Positions 1 to 11,352 of a stretch of DNA of 64,000 nucleotides are shown one piece after another. The position numbers and the translations under genes were made by a program. Origin of the DNA: Cryptomeria japonica (lineage: Eukaryota > Streptophyta > Pinopsida > Cupressales > Cupressaceae); the NCBI RefSeq assembly GCF_030272615.1, contig NC_081406.1, positions 143,711,041 to 143,775,040 of the forward strand, given 5' to 3'. Position 1 is the first letter of the stretch, and each line of letters starts with the position of its first letter. Below the pieces are notes generated by a model. That model did no database searches, was not told the DNA's origin, and saw only the letters and a list, made by a program, of their open reading frames with translations.

Positions 1-140
1 TAGGTAGACAGTGGATTCATGTAATGAAATCAGTCCCTTATACTCTTCATCTCACAATAAAATTTATATATAACAATGAACTTCACACAATCAATGCCGA
101 TCCTAATCCTTATGATTTTGTTCATGGTGAAGTAGGATGA
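1..140 (+). pseudogene. Gypsy (element M) protease C-terminal tail, partial
   Basis: Reading from base 3, the frame gives GRQWIH followed by a VPYTLH segment and an INADPNP segment, then a TGA at 138-140. This is the hallmark end of the retropepsin-like domain of plant Ty3/Gypsy elements (G-R-P-W-I-H, S-T-L-H-Q, then a short strand). The gag-protease of element D at 22639-24420 ends in a similar way (CPWIHEMRVVPSTYHQ, then VNADPNPF). The catalytic part lies left of the window. The stop and the frame change that follows show decay. It fixes the plus-strand orientation of element M, the host of most other insertions here. Confidence 0.75.
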
Positions 141-160
141 ATTTCTCCCTTTAATACTAG

Positions 161-850
161 ATTCCTTCAATAAAACAATCTCCTATCAATGATGTTCCCT
201 TAACAAAGAATTGGGGTACATTAGACTTTATACATTCCATCAATGGGTATAAAATCCCTCAATCTAAGAATGACGCCTTGAAGGAGCCTTGTGTGTCATT
301 TATCCAAACTTATTCTAAATCAAATCTCACCTCCCCTTCCAACACATGTCTTGATGGTGATGAGGGATCTTTAGACTTTAACACTAGGAATAAACCCTCC
401 CCTCTACATATTCGAACACATACATTTGATTCTATGCATGAATACAATGGATATGGTTTAGGATGTGTGCAACAAAGTTTTGACTATCATGAGAAATCTA
501 CACCACACTTTTCCCAAGAAGATCTATGTTTCCAAAGTACTCCTTTGTTGACATCCACTTCCCTATTGTCTAGTACGTCCATGCAATCTTACAACTTCTC
601 ATCTCAACAAGAGAGTATCATATGTGAGATTCTTACAGCCAACCTGATTACTCTCACTTTAAAAAATCAAAGAAAGAATAGTAAGAAAAATCGACACATT
701 TCTTCTTTTTGCAAGTATCATCAAATTCTTGAGCATGCCACTAATGTATGTCATGATTTAGTGGAGAAAATTCAACAACCTATTGTAATTGGTGGCATTA
801 AAATACTAGATGACAATGAGTTGGACTCACATATTTTCGCTTTGAAATAG
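161..850 (+). pseudogene. Element M post-protease ORF fragment with CCHC-like motif
   Basis: The frame is open from just after a TAG at 158-160 to a TAG at 848-850 (about 229 codons). No ATG start is obvious. The sequence is Ser/Thr/Asn rich and ends with a basic patch (KNQRKNSKKNRH) followed by FCKYHQILEHATNVCHDL, a C-x2-H/x-H-x4-C arrangement like the knuckle EYCEFHKSKGHKIGNCHRL in the gag of element D. It directly follows the protease tail in another frame. No reverse transcriptase is seen before sequence interrupted by J, C and G, so M may also have lacked pol. The function is not recognisable beyond retrotransposon linker or gag-like. Confidence 0.5.
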
Positions 851-951
851 AAATTAAGTTCCTTTTATGTTGCTCCTCATTATGTGGCATTTGTATCTTT
901 CTTATTAGGGGTTCATTGTCATTCATGGTGGTAAAATTTCAAGTGCATTCA
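851..951 (+). other. Element M non-coding sequence, left block
   Basis: Short AT-rich stretch after the stop of the M ORF, ending at the ATTCA target-site copy (947-951) that borders solo LTR J. Nothing coding is seen. Confidence 0.4.
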
Positions 952-3214
952 TGTTAGACACAATGTACCACTGAGAGGGGGAGGGGGTGAATCAATGGTT
1001 CACAAAACTTTTCCCTTCATCTCTTCTTTATGAGCACACCGGTTGATAGATTTAACTTAATGCAAACTTACTGGTTAGGGAGGAGACAAACTTAAATGCA
1101 AAACACACTCATAAGAGAATATCACATAACACCAGTATATACAAGGAAAAACCAATATGGGAAAAACCTCAGTGAGTAATGTTGTTGGAGTCTACTGCTC
1201 CAATCCAACCTCACAAAAAACACAGTTACAAAGTTTAGGGCACCAACCCAAGGAGCACCAACCCCTACTTGATTTATGCGCTACAAACCAAAGGAACACC
1301 AACCGTTGACTTTAGGGCACCAACCCAAGGAGCTACAACCCCTGCATTGAGCTACACCTTAGTGTTCACAATGTAAATATCAAATACACAAGTGATTATC
1401 TTTTTACAAGTGGATCTTGTAACCATTATAAATCTCTTGTTCTATCGATGAGATACCTTCTCTGCTTCACCGAATCACTTCTCTATTGTTCTTCACCTAC
1501 TACTTCTCTGCTGGTAAGCGCTACTAGATTATCTCTCTTCAGCCTCCTTCACTTCTTCTCTGCTAGTATGAGTACTACTGGTTCTTCTCTCCAACCAGTT
1601 GAATGCTTCAACCCAATTCTCTCTCACTTCCACTCTCTCTTCATAGATGCTCGTTGAGCACTTGGCTGATTTGTTGTTGCTTGCAGAAGTCTTCAAGTTC
1701 GCAATCACACAATATTCTTCTATGTAGTAGCCACATTCTTCCTCTTCTATCGTATATTTATAGACTAGTTTTCCCTCCAAAAACCAATTCAAAAACTAAG
1801 AGGTTAGGGTTTTGTCACCATCCTCAAGGCAAACCAAATCCAATCAGATCTTGCACGATCTGATCTTTCTGACATCTGAATGCACAACTCTGCCATAGTC
1901 GCATCTCCTGGATCACGCCTTCCATTTCTGGTGACTTGCTTTTTACCCTCATACCTAATCCCTCAGTCAATCATGAAAGATTTTTCATGCTATTTCCTTC
2001 ATCACCTCGATCTTCTCAATATCTCTTAGCTGACTCGTATTTGTCTTCTAGACCTCGAGCCTCAAACCCCTACAATTTCTCTGCAACATGTCCCGTGATT
2101 TGGGTGACTTTTCATTAAAGCTGACCAACCCTACAACAATAATGTCAATGTACATTCTATCTTTATCCAAACATGGGTTTTCCATGTTGACTCCATGTGG
2201 CATCCATATTGACTATCTGCCATCTTGGCACTTCAAGTTGGTCCGAGTAGGATCACCGACCAACCACCCTATCCATTCCTTACTTCTGCTGGTTTGCTGA
2301 CCCTTCCGATCTCAACCATTCTACCAGTTACCTTATCATATCTACTCTCATCTTGACCTATCGATGAAACTCTCAAACCAGTCTCCAGATTGGTAAATCC
2401 AAAGTATGCTCATTCCCACAAATGGGAAATATTCTGCAGCTCCACCTTGCTTATATAATCGATGGACTTATATACCAGTTACCACTCTTGATGAAACCAT
2501 GTCATCAACCTTCACAAGACTCCTATATTATTTTAGTGAGGTCAGATTCCTATGTTTACATCTACTCAGTCTTTCTTCCTGATCAATGTTGTTTCTTCCT
2601 CTACCGGTTTGTCAAGGTGACAAACACTTCACACTTCCTCTGTACTGGCATCTTAATCATGTCTTCTCTTTTCAGTTTAGTGCATAACCTTGATTTTAAG
2701 CACTTAGGGCACTCCTTCAATTCACTGGTAGATCCAGTGTGATCCTTCAAGTGCTTTCCTTTACCTCTTCACTCATATCTCTTAAAACTATAATGCACTC
2801 AATGCATATGAGAGATAAGCCCCACTTACTTAGTGGATGTGAGCACACATACTATCAGTCATTGCTTCTCATGTGATTGCAACTTCATCTGGTGGGAGTC
2901 CTACTATTCTACAACCTCACAGCATACCAATTCATTCTTCTCTTCGAGTGTTGATATGATTCAGACAACATTCTACCTCTTCGTCACAAACAACCACTCA
3001 AAAACACCTCTCTATCTCATCACACATGTCAGGCACTAACTTGTGTACTGATGACTTCTAAGGTCATCTTCCTCACCTTTACTAGTGTTCTGCAACACAA
3101 GGTGATATCCAAGATATCACATTCTATACTTCTCCATAGCAGGTGTTGCACATACACGTCTTCACCGATGGTCATCCCATACCGGTTGATATCAATGACA
3201 ACACAATGCCAACA
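952..3214 (-). mobile_element. Solo LTR J (Copia, Sirevirus-like)
   Basis: On the plus strand it starts TGTTAGACACAATG and ends CAATGCCAACA, with flanks ATTCA (947-951) and AATCA (3215-3219), a one-mismatch TSD. Near the left end is the G-run followed by GTGAATCAATGG, which in element sense is the C-run shortly before the LTR end. It also holds the GGGAAAAACC signal, the hairpin TTGGAG-TCTACTG-CTCCAA (1185-1203) and repeated GGGCACCAACCC units, all shared with the LTR of element H. No internal region, primer site or ORF of note lies between the ends, so I call it a solo LTR. It is longer (2,263 bp) than the H LTR (1,576 bp), so it may contain an unseen insertion. Confidence 0.65.
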
Positions 3215-3549
3215 AATCATACTTTGGTAGAAACAAAATAGTATATTTTTGTCTCCATGCTTTGGGGAGAAATAATATCCTTTCAATAATCCTTTCTCAA
3301 TTTACCTTTGTGAAGTAGGGCCTTTATTAAGGTTCACTTATCGATTGTGGAGGTGTATATCCCTATTACAGATCTTCTTCCTCTTATTAGAACAAGAATC
3401 CCTAATGAGGATCTTATCCTTGTCTTATAAGTGAAAATCCTTAATTAGATCTCTTCCTTATTATTGAAAGTCATAATCATTCATCAAATTTTTCTCTTTA
3501 TTGAGTTGTATCTTTATAATGAACCCTTCTATATTGTGATATACATCCT
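3215..3549 (+). other. Element M non-coding sequence, second block
   Basis: Pyrimidine-rich, AT-rich sequence between solo LTR J and element C, with no ORF of note. It ends with ATCCT (3545-3549), the target-site copy of C. The same style of sequence resumes at 29190 and 35361, which is why I treat the three blocks as one older element. Confidence 0.45.
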
Positions 3550-4211
3550 TGTTGATGTGTAGCTTCAGTCAAATTCTTCCGGACTGACTTAACCATTCAG
3601 TGTTTGAGTGGCCTATTGGCCTTTCACAATCAATAAATGATATTGATTAGTTATTGACCTTGCAACATGTAATTGCTAACCTACCACTCCTTGTCATAAA
3701 GACCTATTAGTTATATCATCACCAAAGGATATTAATCAAATATAACTAATAGTTAATGAGAAGTTGTAATCAGTAAGGAGACGAGATTGTTGATGAGGAA
3801 TCGATCTTGGGAGAGATGTGTTGATTGGCTTCCTCCATCCATGTATATGATTTTATTCCTCCTCTCTTCCAAAGGTAATAAAATTATCTAACTATCAAGC
3901 AGATCGAATATATTCACTTTAGTAGATCGTGCATTATTTGATAGATCATGTTCTCTAATTATCTTCAATTCAAATTGATCACACAAGCAGTTCAAATCCT
4001 CAGAAAACTAGTATATCTTCTTCAACAATTCATAGCAAGTGTGTAGACCTTCATCTTTACTAGTAAGGAGGTTTTATAGCAGTCAGTGTGCATTTTTTTT
4101 CAATGGTTAGAAGACTATCTACAATAAGTGGAGAATCAACTATATTAAGCAGTTCGTAGATCTTCAATTGTAAAATTATTGTCTACATAATTTGATCACC
4201 TAAAATTAACA
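3550..4211 (+). repeat. 5' LTR of element C
   Basis: TGTTGATGTG...CCTAAAATTAACA, 662 bp, directly followed by the primer-binding site. The segment from about 3640 to 4211 can be followed at 28610-29184 with scattered substitutions and small indels. Confidence 0.9.
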
Positions 4212-4223
4212 TGGTATTAGAGC
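4212..4223 (+). other. Primer-binding site of C (Met-initiator type, one mismatch)
   Basis: TGGTATTAGAGC lies immediately after the LTR. The standard plant Copia site complementary to the 3' end of initiator Met-tRNA is TGGTATCAGAGC, so there is one C-to-T change. Confidence 0.85.
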
Positions 4224-4313
4224 AGGTTTAATGAAAGATCATATTAGATTTATAGAAGCAAGGTTATCTTCTAGTATTGTCTTCAAGTTTGACTACTCCT
4301 ATCAAACGTCAAG

Positions 4314-5258
4314 ATGGTGAATGGAATTAGAGTTGAAGATAGACTTGAGGGAGCATCAAAATTTGTATCTTGGAAGTTTAGAATTATGCCTGCCTTGGGT
4401 GAAAATGAATTAGATGAATTCATGAAGAAATCCATCCTAGAACCAACAAAAGAGGATGAGAAGCTTCAATGGAAGAAAAAGAACCACAAATAAATGAATA
4501 TGTTGGTTGACTTTGTGAAAGATCACATTGTGCCAATTATCTCCAAGTTAGAAATGGCATATGACATGTTCAAATTATTAGATGAAATATATGAGATCAA
4601 CAACACAAGTCTAGCCCTTTCATTAAAGAAACAACTCCACCACATCAAAATGACAAAAGGAGAATCCATCACCTCACACTTCATCAGGATTACTGAATTG
4701 AGAGATAAACTCTCTTCCATTTGAAACATTATAGAGAGCAAAGAGTTAACCATGTTGGCACTCAATGGACTCCCTTCATTATGGGAGTCATATATTCAAG
4801 GGATAAGTGCAATATCAAAAATTCCTAAGTTTGATGAATTGAAGATTGATTGCATTCAAGAAGAGTTAAGATTGGTCATAAGAGGCACTGGTCAAAGTTT
4901 TACAAATGAAGATATTCATGTTCTTGTCTCTCACTCCTCAAAGAAGAAGGGTAAGAAAGGACATTTCAAAATGAAGAAAGATAAGAAATCCAATAATGGT
5001 TCTACATTCAAAAGAAGGAAGGATATTTCAAAAATCTCATACTTTAGATGTGACAAATATGGTCACTATGCAATGAAATGTCCAACTAGCACTATGCCTC
5101 AAGCTTCCATTGCAGATGTTGGTGAGACTCTTACACAAAAGGATTCAAATGGATTCATATTCTATTCAACCCTTTCAAGTAATGTGCCTACCGATCACAA
5201 TACTTGGATATTGACAGTGGTGCATCTCACCACATTATCAGATTTAGAGAACATCTAA
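4314..5258 (+). pseudogene. gag: Copia gag of element C
   Basis: ATG at 4314 opens MVNGIRVEDRLEGASKFVSW, the usual UBN2-type gag start with the W of the F..W...M core. The frame is maintained to 5258 but carries a TAA at 4491-4493 and a stop at 4722-4724. Near the C-terminus there is a Lys-rich tract and a degenerate zinc knuckle, RCDKYGHYAMKCP, in which the second Cys of C-x2-C-x4-H-x4-C is replaced by Tyr. The reading then shifts frame into the protease near 5200. Gag would form the virus-like particle and bind RNA. This copy cannot make a full product. Confidence 0.88.
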
Positions 5259-7186
5259 ATGATTTGGTGGAGAAAACTACAAATGAACAAGTGACCATTG
5301 GAGATGATACTAGTTACTCTGTGAAAGGAGTTGGGACCTCCTCTCTTCACCTAAATTTAGACGTTTCCTTGAAATTGAATGATGTACTATTCATTCTGGG
5401 AATTAAGAGAAATCTTGTCTCCATATTAGCCTTGGAAGACAAAGGATATCGAATCACATTCATGGATGGCAAATTCTTTGCATGGCCAAAGAAATCAAAT
5501 ATCAAGATAACTCAAGTCATTGGATTTCATCATGGGTGTCTTTATAGACTTTGCACTCTTCCTCCTCAATCCTTACTTCATGATTCTTAAAGAACTTGTG
5601 AGATTTGGTATAGAAGATTGGGTCAACTTCACTTTTGTGCACTACCTATAATGGAGAAGATGGTTACAAGTCTTCCAAAACTCAATTAGGAGCATGAAGG
5701 AACTTGAGAAGGTTGCACATTGGTTAATAACACTAAAAGTGCATTTCATAGTAGTGAAAGTAGATCCAAATGTATTTTAGAGCTCATTCATTCAGATTTA
5801 TGTGGTCCTAGCTATGTCTATTACTTCCTTGAGTGGTTTCTTGTATTATGTTATTTTTATTGATGACTACTCTAGGAAGACTTGGATTTATTTTCTAAAA
5901 AGTAAAGAATTTGATGAAGTACTTTTGAGATTTAAGAAATTCAAAGCTCTAGTAGAGAACATATTAGGGAAGAGGATCAAAGTCTTGAGATCCGATAATG
6001 GAGGAAAGTATACCTCCGATAACTTCCATAATTTTTGCATTGAAGCTGGGATTAAGAGGAAGTTTTGTGTTCCCTATAATCCTCAATAGAATGGTGTGGC
6101 AAAAAGGAAAAATAAAACTATTGTGGAAGCAACCAAAACCATGATCCATGATTAAAATCTTCAAACCTCTTTTTGGGTTGAGGCTTCTAGAACCATTGTC
6201 TATGTTCAAAATAGATGTCCTTATCGCATTTTGGAGAATTAGACTTCCGAAGAAGCATTCATAGAGGTGAAGCCGAATGTAAGTCATTTGAGGATCTTTC
6301 ATTGTCCAGTGTACATACATATACCCAAAGATAAAAGGACAAAGTTGGAGCCTTCTAGAAAGAAGGGAATATTTGTAGGCTATAGTGAAACATCAAAAGG
6401 CTATAGAATATACATTCTAGGGTATAAATTAATTGAGTTGAGTAGGGATGTGAAATTTGAAGAGGATGTTGCATTCAGAAAATCCATGGGCATCCATGAG
6501 ATGGATAATGAAGATAAAGAGCCTCCTCAAACTATAGAAGAAGACCGTACTCCTAAGATTTTGAGGGAGACTCATGAACCTAAAGAAGATGATGATCCAA
6601 ATGTGCCCTTGAATCCTACTGATGGGCCTACTAACATTGTGATTGGTAAGAAAAGACCTCTTTGGGAAAGGAAAATGATGCAAGAGGTTGAAGGTTTTGT
6701 AGCCAATAGGAACATTTAGAGAAAGTAAGAGACCTCATAAGTTCTCTAGCTATGCTACACTGATGAATCAAATCATTGAATTAGAACTTTCCAGCGTTGA
6801 GGAAGCCACTAGTCAATAAGTTTGGAAAGATGCTATGGCAGAAGAATATCAATCAATTCTAAAGAATGATCTTTGCGACATTGTACCTAGACCCAATTTT
6901 TTTTTTGTTGTTTCTTCTAAATGGCTCTTTAAGATCAAACATGCTGCTAATGATAGTATTCAAAAATACAAGGCCATGTTTGTGGTTAGAGGATTCTCTT
7001 AGAAGGAGGGAATTGACTATGAGGAAAACTTTGCTCCTGATACACTTTAGTCAGAACCATTATAACTATTGTAGCATCTAAAAGATGGGAGATTCATCAA
7101 ATGGATGTAAAGATGACTTTTCTAAATGGTATAATCTAGGAAGAAGAGTATATTGAACAACCTGAAGGATTTGTGGTACCTGAGAA
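5204..7186 (+). pseudogene. pol: Copia pol of element C, 5' part (protease, integrase, RT N-terminus)
   Basis: The protease active site DSGASHH is at about 5213. After a stop at 5588-5590 and frame changes, the integrase core is read from 5802: FIDDYSRKTW, then LRSDNGGKYTS. The expected Q-Q-N-G-V-x-E-R-K-N is present as PQ, a TAG stop, then NGVAKRKNKTI, so the third catalytic acidic residue is Lys. The KLEPSRKKGIFVGYSETSKGY block follows. RT begins with V..KWLFKIK-like and GFS..EGIDYEE-like segments in mixed frames and reaches EQPEGFVVPEKE at about 7186. There element E interrupts the ORF, which resumes at 15469 in the same phase (ESHVCKMNKALY). Confidence 0.88.
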
Positions 7187-7646
7187 GGAAATGTTGGCTT
7201 GATGATGATGATATTGTTGTAATAAGTTGGTTGATGACTTGTATTGTGTTGTTATTTATGGAAACCATGTTTTTTTAGTCATCCAAGTCATTTAGTCCAA
7301 CTGGTAAAGCCTAATCAGTATAGGAAGTAGTTAAATAGTGACAGAGCTATGTTCAAGCAACCGGTATGGAAGATAGGTGAAGAGTTAAGTGTTGTGGTTT
7401 GGTATGTATGTTCATGACATTAGTATGAGTATATGTCTATAACCGCATTAGTAGATTCAAAGTTTGGAGAGAGCTATGATGTACTGAGAAGTCAATCAAG
7501 AAGAATAGTTAAATCGATATAACAAAATTACTTAGATCAGTAAATCGATAGAATTAATGTTTTATTTTTTAGTTAAGTTGTTTGTAGCCGATATGAGTAA
7601 AGTGTAATGTGTAATATTCTATAGATACATTGAACCTAGGAAATTG

Positions 7647-8843
7647 TGTTAGACAATTTAAATAACTGAAAGACAACTAAGAGGGAGGTGAATCAGTTGT
7701 CATAGATTATTGAAACCATTAGCACTTAAAAATTTAATACCAGAACCCAAAACATTAATAGCAGAATATAAGTTAAACCAATTAAGCATAAACAATAATC
7801 ACAGAATAAATACCATCCACATGACAACAAGATTTTTACGTGGAAACTTGGTAAAGGGAAAAACCATGGTGGGAAGTCTACCCACAGTTAGATAATACTT
7901 CTGCAGTCAGTATGTGAATTACAATTGAGGGGCCTGCACTTGCAGGAAGGCCAATAGCCTAGAGGGCACTGCTCATCACAAAAGGAGCCTCACTGACTAC
8001 ATAGAAATTTAGACTATATTCTGGAGAAGTGTTGAACTGCAAAAGATATCATCTCCTATGCCTGAGTATAGTTCTGATTAAGCTCAATACTGGAGGACTA
8101 AATCCTCCTACATGAACCCAATTCAATCTCCAATGATTGACCAAATCCTCTGCCTAAATGATATTACATTATTCACACATTATATATCTATTTCCCATTC
8201 CCTTTTTCTCTACCATATCATATGATCTACAATGTGATCTTACAACTATATATACAAACCCTGAATCATAAACAATCAGGTCGGCCACCAGACAATAAAC
8301 CAATTACATAATTACAAAAAAATGTCGGCCTTAGACCAAACAAATAATATCCAATATATAAGACATCCCACAAACACATCGAGAGGTCCAATCCACACGT
8401 TACATTAAAGTCGATCCATAACCTAGATCAACCGGGACCCAGTATAGGTCCACACACCACATCAATGATCTCCATCCATCAAGTCTCAAACATGATCACC
8501 AACAAAATCCTGAAACTCCACCAGAAAATACACCAACACCACTTATGCATTTCATCAAAGATCCCTCGCTAGAATCAGAAACCAAGCTTCTAAGCAAACA
8601 GGATAGCATTCGATCACCAGACCAAAATCAATTGACTGAATATGAACATGAATATCATGAATAAGACAATTCCATAACCAAATCATACTAGAGCCTATTG
8701 GATCAAGTCGGATCTAAACCAACCAGAAACCACTCAACCTACTGGGACTAGAAGGGTGTTGGTAAAGCATCCAAACAACTAGTGTTGGCATCAATGACAA
8801 AACATCAATGCAACACATAATCCATTCCACCAAATGGCCAACA
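7647..8843 (-). mobile_element. Solo LTR F inside the E 5' LTR
   Basis: TGTTAGACAATTT...GGCCAACA is bracketed by the exact TSD AATTG (7642-7646 and 8844-8848). The left part has the G-run form AACTAAGAGGGAGGTGAATC and an acgtggaaac...gggaaaaacc block, so it is oriented minus like A, B, G and H. It includes the CCTGCA-CT-TGCAGG and AGGC-CAATA-GCCT hairpins near 7930. No internal sequence remains, which suggests LTR-LTR recombination. This is the deepest insertion in the window (M, C, E, F). Confidence 0.82.
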
Positions 8844-9079
8844 AATTGTTCCAAGGGCTCTTAGCTAACTTAGCATAGTTGTTTATAAAAAGGTGTATAT
8901 TGTGTGATGATGTATTAGCCAAGAGATCGATAGTGGGGTGAAAGAAGAACTCTATATTTATGTTTAGTCGGTGTTAGAAAAAGATTTGAAGTGGATCTAA
9001 TCAGGCATAGAGGTGCTAACAACAACTCGGTCACCTGTTCCCTAACAATTGCAACAAGATAAAATTGTCTAACAAGGTC

Positions 9080-9256
9080 ACTCCTAATAGGGTACGGTAG
9101 GATCCTCATGGGTCCAAAGGTTAAATCCCTTAACAGGGTCACATGTATTAACTTGTGTTGTGTAAATCCCTTAGTTGGGTAGCTCCTAACATGCCTTATT
9201 GTAATAGCTCCTAACTGGGCTAAGACACTCCTAACCAGGTGTGCTCCTAACGGAGC
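9080..9256 (+). repeat. Array of small hairpins with TAAC/TAAT-type loops (E LTR)
   Basis: Inverted repeats with unrelated but complementary arms surround a similar loop: ACTC-CTAATA-GGGT (9080-9093, one G-T pair), CCCT-TAAC-AGGG (9127-9138), TAGCTC-CTAACT-GGGCTA (9205-9222) and GCTCC-TAAC-GGAGC (9243-9256). GGATCC-TCAT-GGGTCC (9100-9115) belongs to the same run with another loop. They lie in the R-U5 part of the LTR, so would be in the RNA leader. Confidence 0.7.
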
Positions 9257-9525
9257 AATTGTAAGACCTTAATCGACCAGATCACTATTTTGTAGATAGT
9301 TGATCTTGTGGGTAATAATTCCCACTGTGGTTTTTCCCATTTGGGTTTCCATGTGAAAAACATTGTGTTATGAGTTACATGTTTTATTGGGTGTTTTCTT
9401 ATGTGGTTATTTTCCTTGCATGCTTGTTAAGTTTCAAATTGATAAAAGTGGTGATCAGATTTGTGTTGTTGTTTTTGCTTGTACTGATTCAACCCCCCCT
9501 CTGAGTGCCTTATAAGTTTATCAAT

Positions 9526-9537
9526 TGGTATCAGAGC
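9526..9537 (+). other. Primer-binding site of E
   Basis: TGGTATCAGAGC, the exact plant Copia site matching initiator Met-tRNA, two bases after the LTR end. Confidence 0.93.
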
Positions 9538-9567
9538 CTAATTCCCTTAAGGCTTAACCGCTTGGGA

Positions 9568-10878
9568 ATGATCCTTAAGGCTATCATGAGGGATATGTGT
9601 TATAGAGAGATTTTTTACCAGCTTACAGAATTTGAAGAAGCCCTAGGTGAGTTAAGGGTCAAGCATAAAGCTTCATTGGCTAAGAGGAGAGAGATAGCTA
9701 AACAATTGTATGAAATTAGTGAAAACAATTCATCCGAAGAAGCCAACATTGATGCATTGGCTAATGAGCTGGAAAAAATGAATGATGATAAGTTAAATAT
9801 GAGGAGAGAGATGGAAGCCCTAACTATCAGGATGAGTCAAAAGATGGAAGACAAGAGGGCTACTGAAGACAAGATTAGAGAGAAGGATTATGAGATCTCT
9901 AAACTAAATAAGGAGATTGGTACTCTGCATGCACATCTTCATGAGGAAAAATAAGAAATATAGGCTGATCTAGACATGGATATGTCTCTTAGAGAAAGTC
10001 TTATGAAGAAGAATGAAGATCTTACTAAGGAGCTGGCTAATGCTAATGAGATCCTAGGTAAATACATCAAGAGATCTATTATGCTTGATGAAAAGATCTA
10101 GTCACAAAGGCAAAATGGAGATACACATGGATTGGGATACATTACCTTTGAGAAACGAGAGCCTTCTAGTACTAAGGACATCATGCATGAAGGCAAATAT
10201 GCACCTAAGACAAAGAAGAACATCGATAAGAAACCCTACAAACTAGTATGCTTTAATTGTCATAAGCCAGGTCATACTGCTCATGTTTGTAAAAGCAGAT
10301 CTAGTTCTTTTGATGGTTATAGGTCTAATACTTATGAAGGATATAAGCCTAGAACTTTTGATGGCTATTGTTACACTTGGAACAAGTATGGGCATAAAGT
10401 TGTTGAGCATCGGTCTGGAGGAAACATTCATAGACCTTACATGAATCAGAAACCTAATGGTGAATGACATAGATCTTTCAATAACCAGAGAAACCCTACT
10501 TGGCAGAGACCTTATGTGAATCAGTCTGGTCCTTATGAGATGGAGTATAGACAAAATGTGACTTGTTCAATTTGTCACAGCTTTGGACATGTTGCTATAA
10601 GATGTCAGAGAAGAACTAGGAGAGGCAATGCTGAACCCTAGAGAGTATTTGGAATGATATGTTTTCATTGTCACAAACCGAGACACCTTGCAAAGTTTTG
10701 CAAAGAAAGAATGAACCAGCCAATTAATCAGTCTGTTGTCTGGAAAGGTAAGAAGAAGGTTGATGTGGAGGAGACCAAAGAAGAGATGAACAAGATCTAG
10801 AGAAAGAAGAGTGAGGAGAAACCATCGAAAGATTCTAATTCTTCACCCTAGGTGGAGAATCCCTCACCGGTAAACTAA
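9568..10878 (+). pseudogene. Coiled-coil + CCHC gag-like ORF of element E
   Basis: The ATG at 9568 (after the primer site) opens a frame kept to TAA 10876-10878, interrupted only by nonsense codons (for example 9952-9954, around 10099 and 10465-10467). The N-terminal ~130 residues are Glu/Lys rich with heptad-like spacing and predict a coiled coil. Then come zinc knuckles: VCFNCHKPGHTAHVCK, a degenerate YTWNKYGHKVVEH, VTCSICHSFGHVAIRCQ and ICFHCHKPRHLAKFCK. The tail is Lys/Glu rich. It resembles the gag-like ORFs of G (33465-34501) and B (48941-50090) in order and spacing, but I see no UBN2-type gag core. The probable role is RNA binding or particle formation. Confidence 0.8.
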
Positions 10879-11352
10879 GATGTGTATAAAGCTTAGGGGG
10901 AGATTATTGTTAGATCCATTTCCGGAACCCCTATATGATGCATGGTAAGTTAAATCTCCATATTTTGATGCATTATGATGTTGAGAAGTGATTTTGTGTT
11001 GAAACTGGTATATTGGATGTGTTGTGAGAACTATTAACAATTTTTAGGGTTATATGGTGTTTAGAGCTTGTTCATCCGGGTATAACATTTAATGAAGTTT
11101 GTGAAAGGTAAATAAAAATTGTTTTTACAAGTTTCATTTGTTACCTTTGGATTCTCGAGAGCATTTGGAGAGCGACTAAAGTGAAGATGAGATTTTTATT
11201 ACAACATTGGCAAGGTTGATTGCGAATTGAAGAGATTTGTGGAGAAGTGAATCAGTGAAGTGCATTCAGACTGGAAAGTGCATAAACCCTAGCAGCGAAG
11301 AAGTTGAAAATGCATTTATTTGAGAATCTAAGGTTGTGTTTGATATTTTTCA
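10879..11352 (+). other. Spacer between gag-like ORF and ORF2 of E
   Basis: 474 bp with no ORF. It starts with GCTTAGGGGGAGATTATTG, a polypurine-like tract much like the true one, just after the gag-like ORF. Such a tract here could be a relic of a former 3' end or a secondary initiation site; I cannot tell which. Confidence 0.5.

Larger units (their letters stand above)
7192..9523 (+). repeat. 5' LTR of element E (carries solo LTR F)
   Basis: It starts TGTTGGCTTGATGATG and ends TTTATCA, two bases before the primer site. Without F and its extra TSD copy it is about 1,130 bp. Near the end are GGTTTTTCCC...GGGTTTCC and the C-run CAACCCCCCCTCTGAGTGCC, both shared by the other Sirevirus-like LTRs. 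The 570-bp 3' LTR lacks the middle of this sequence. Confidence 0.85.

Noticed and set aside
952-3214. J as a complete small element with its own genes
   Set aside because: Only TG...CA ends and LTR signals are seen, with no primer site or second LTR. Several open frames inside are short and lack motifs.
9505-9567. Start of the E gag-like ORF upstream of 9568
   Set aside because: That start would lie in the LTR and across the primer site. The ATG at 9568 in the same frame is the sensible choice.
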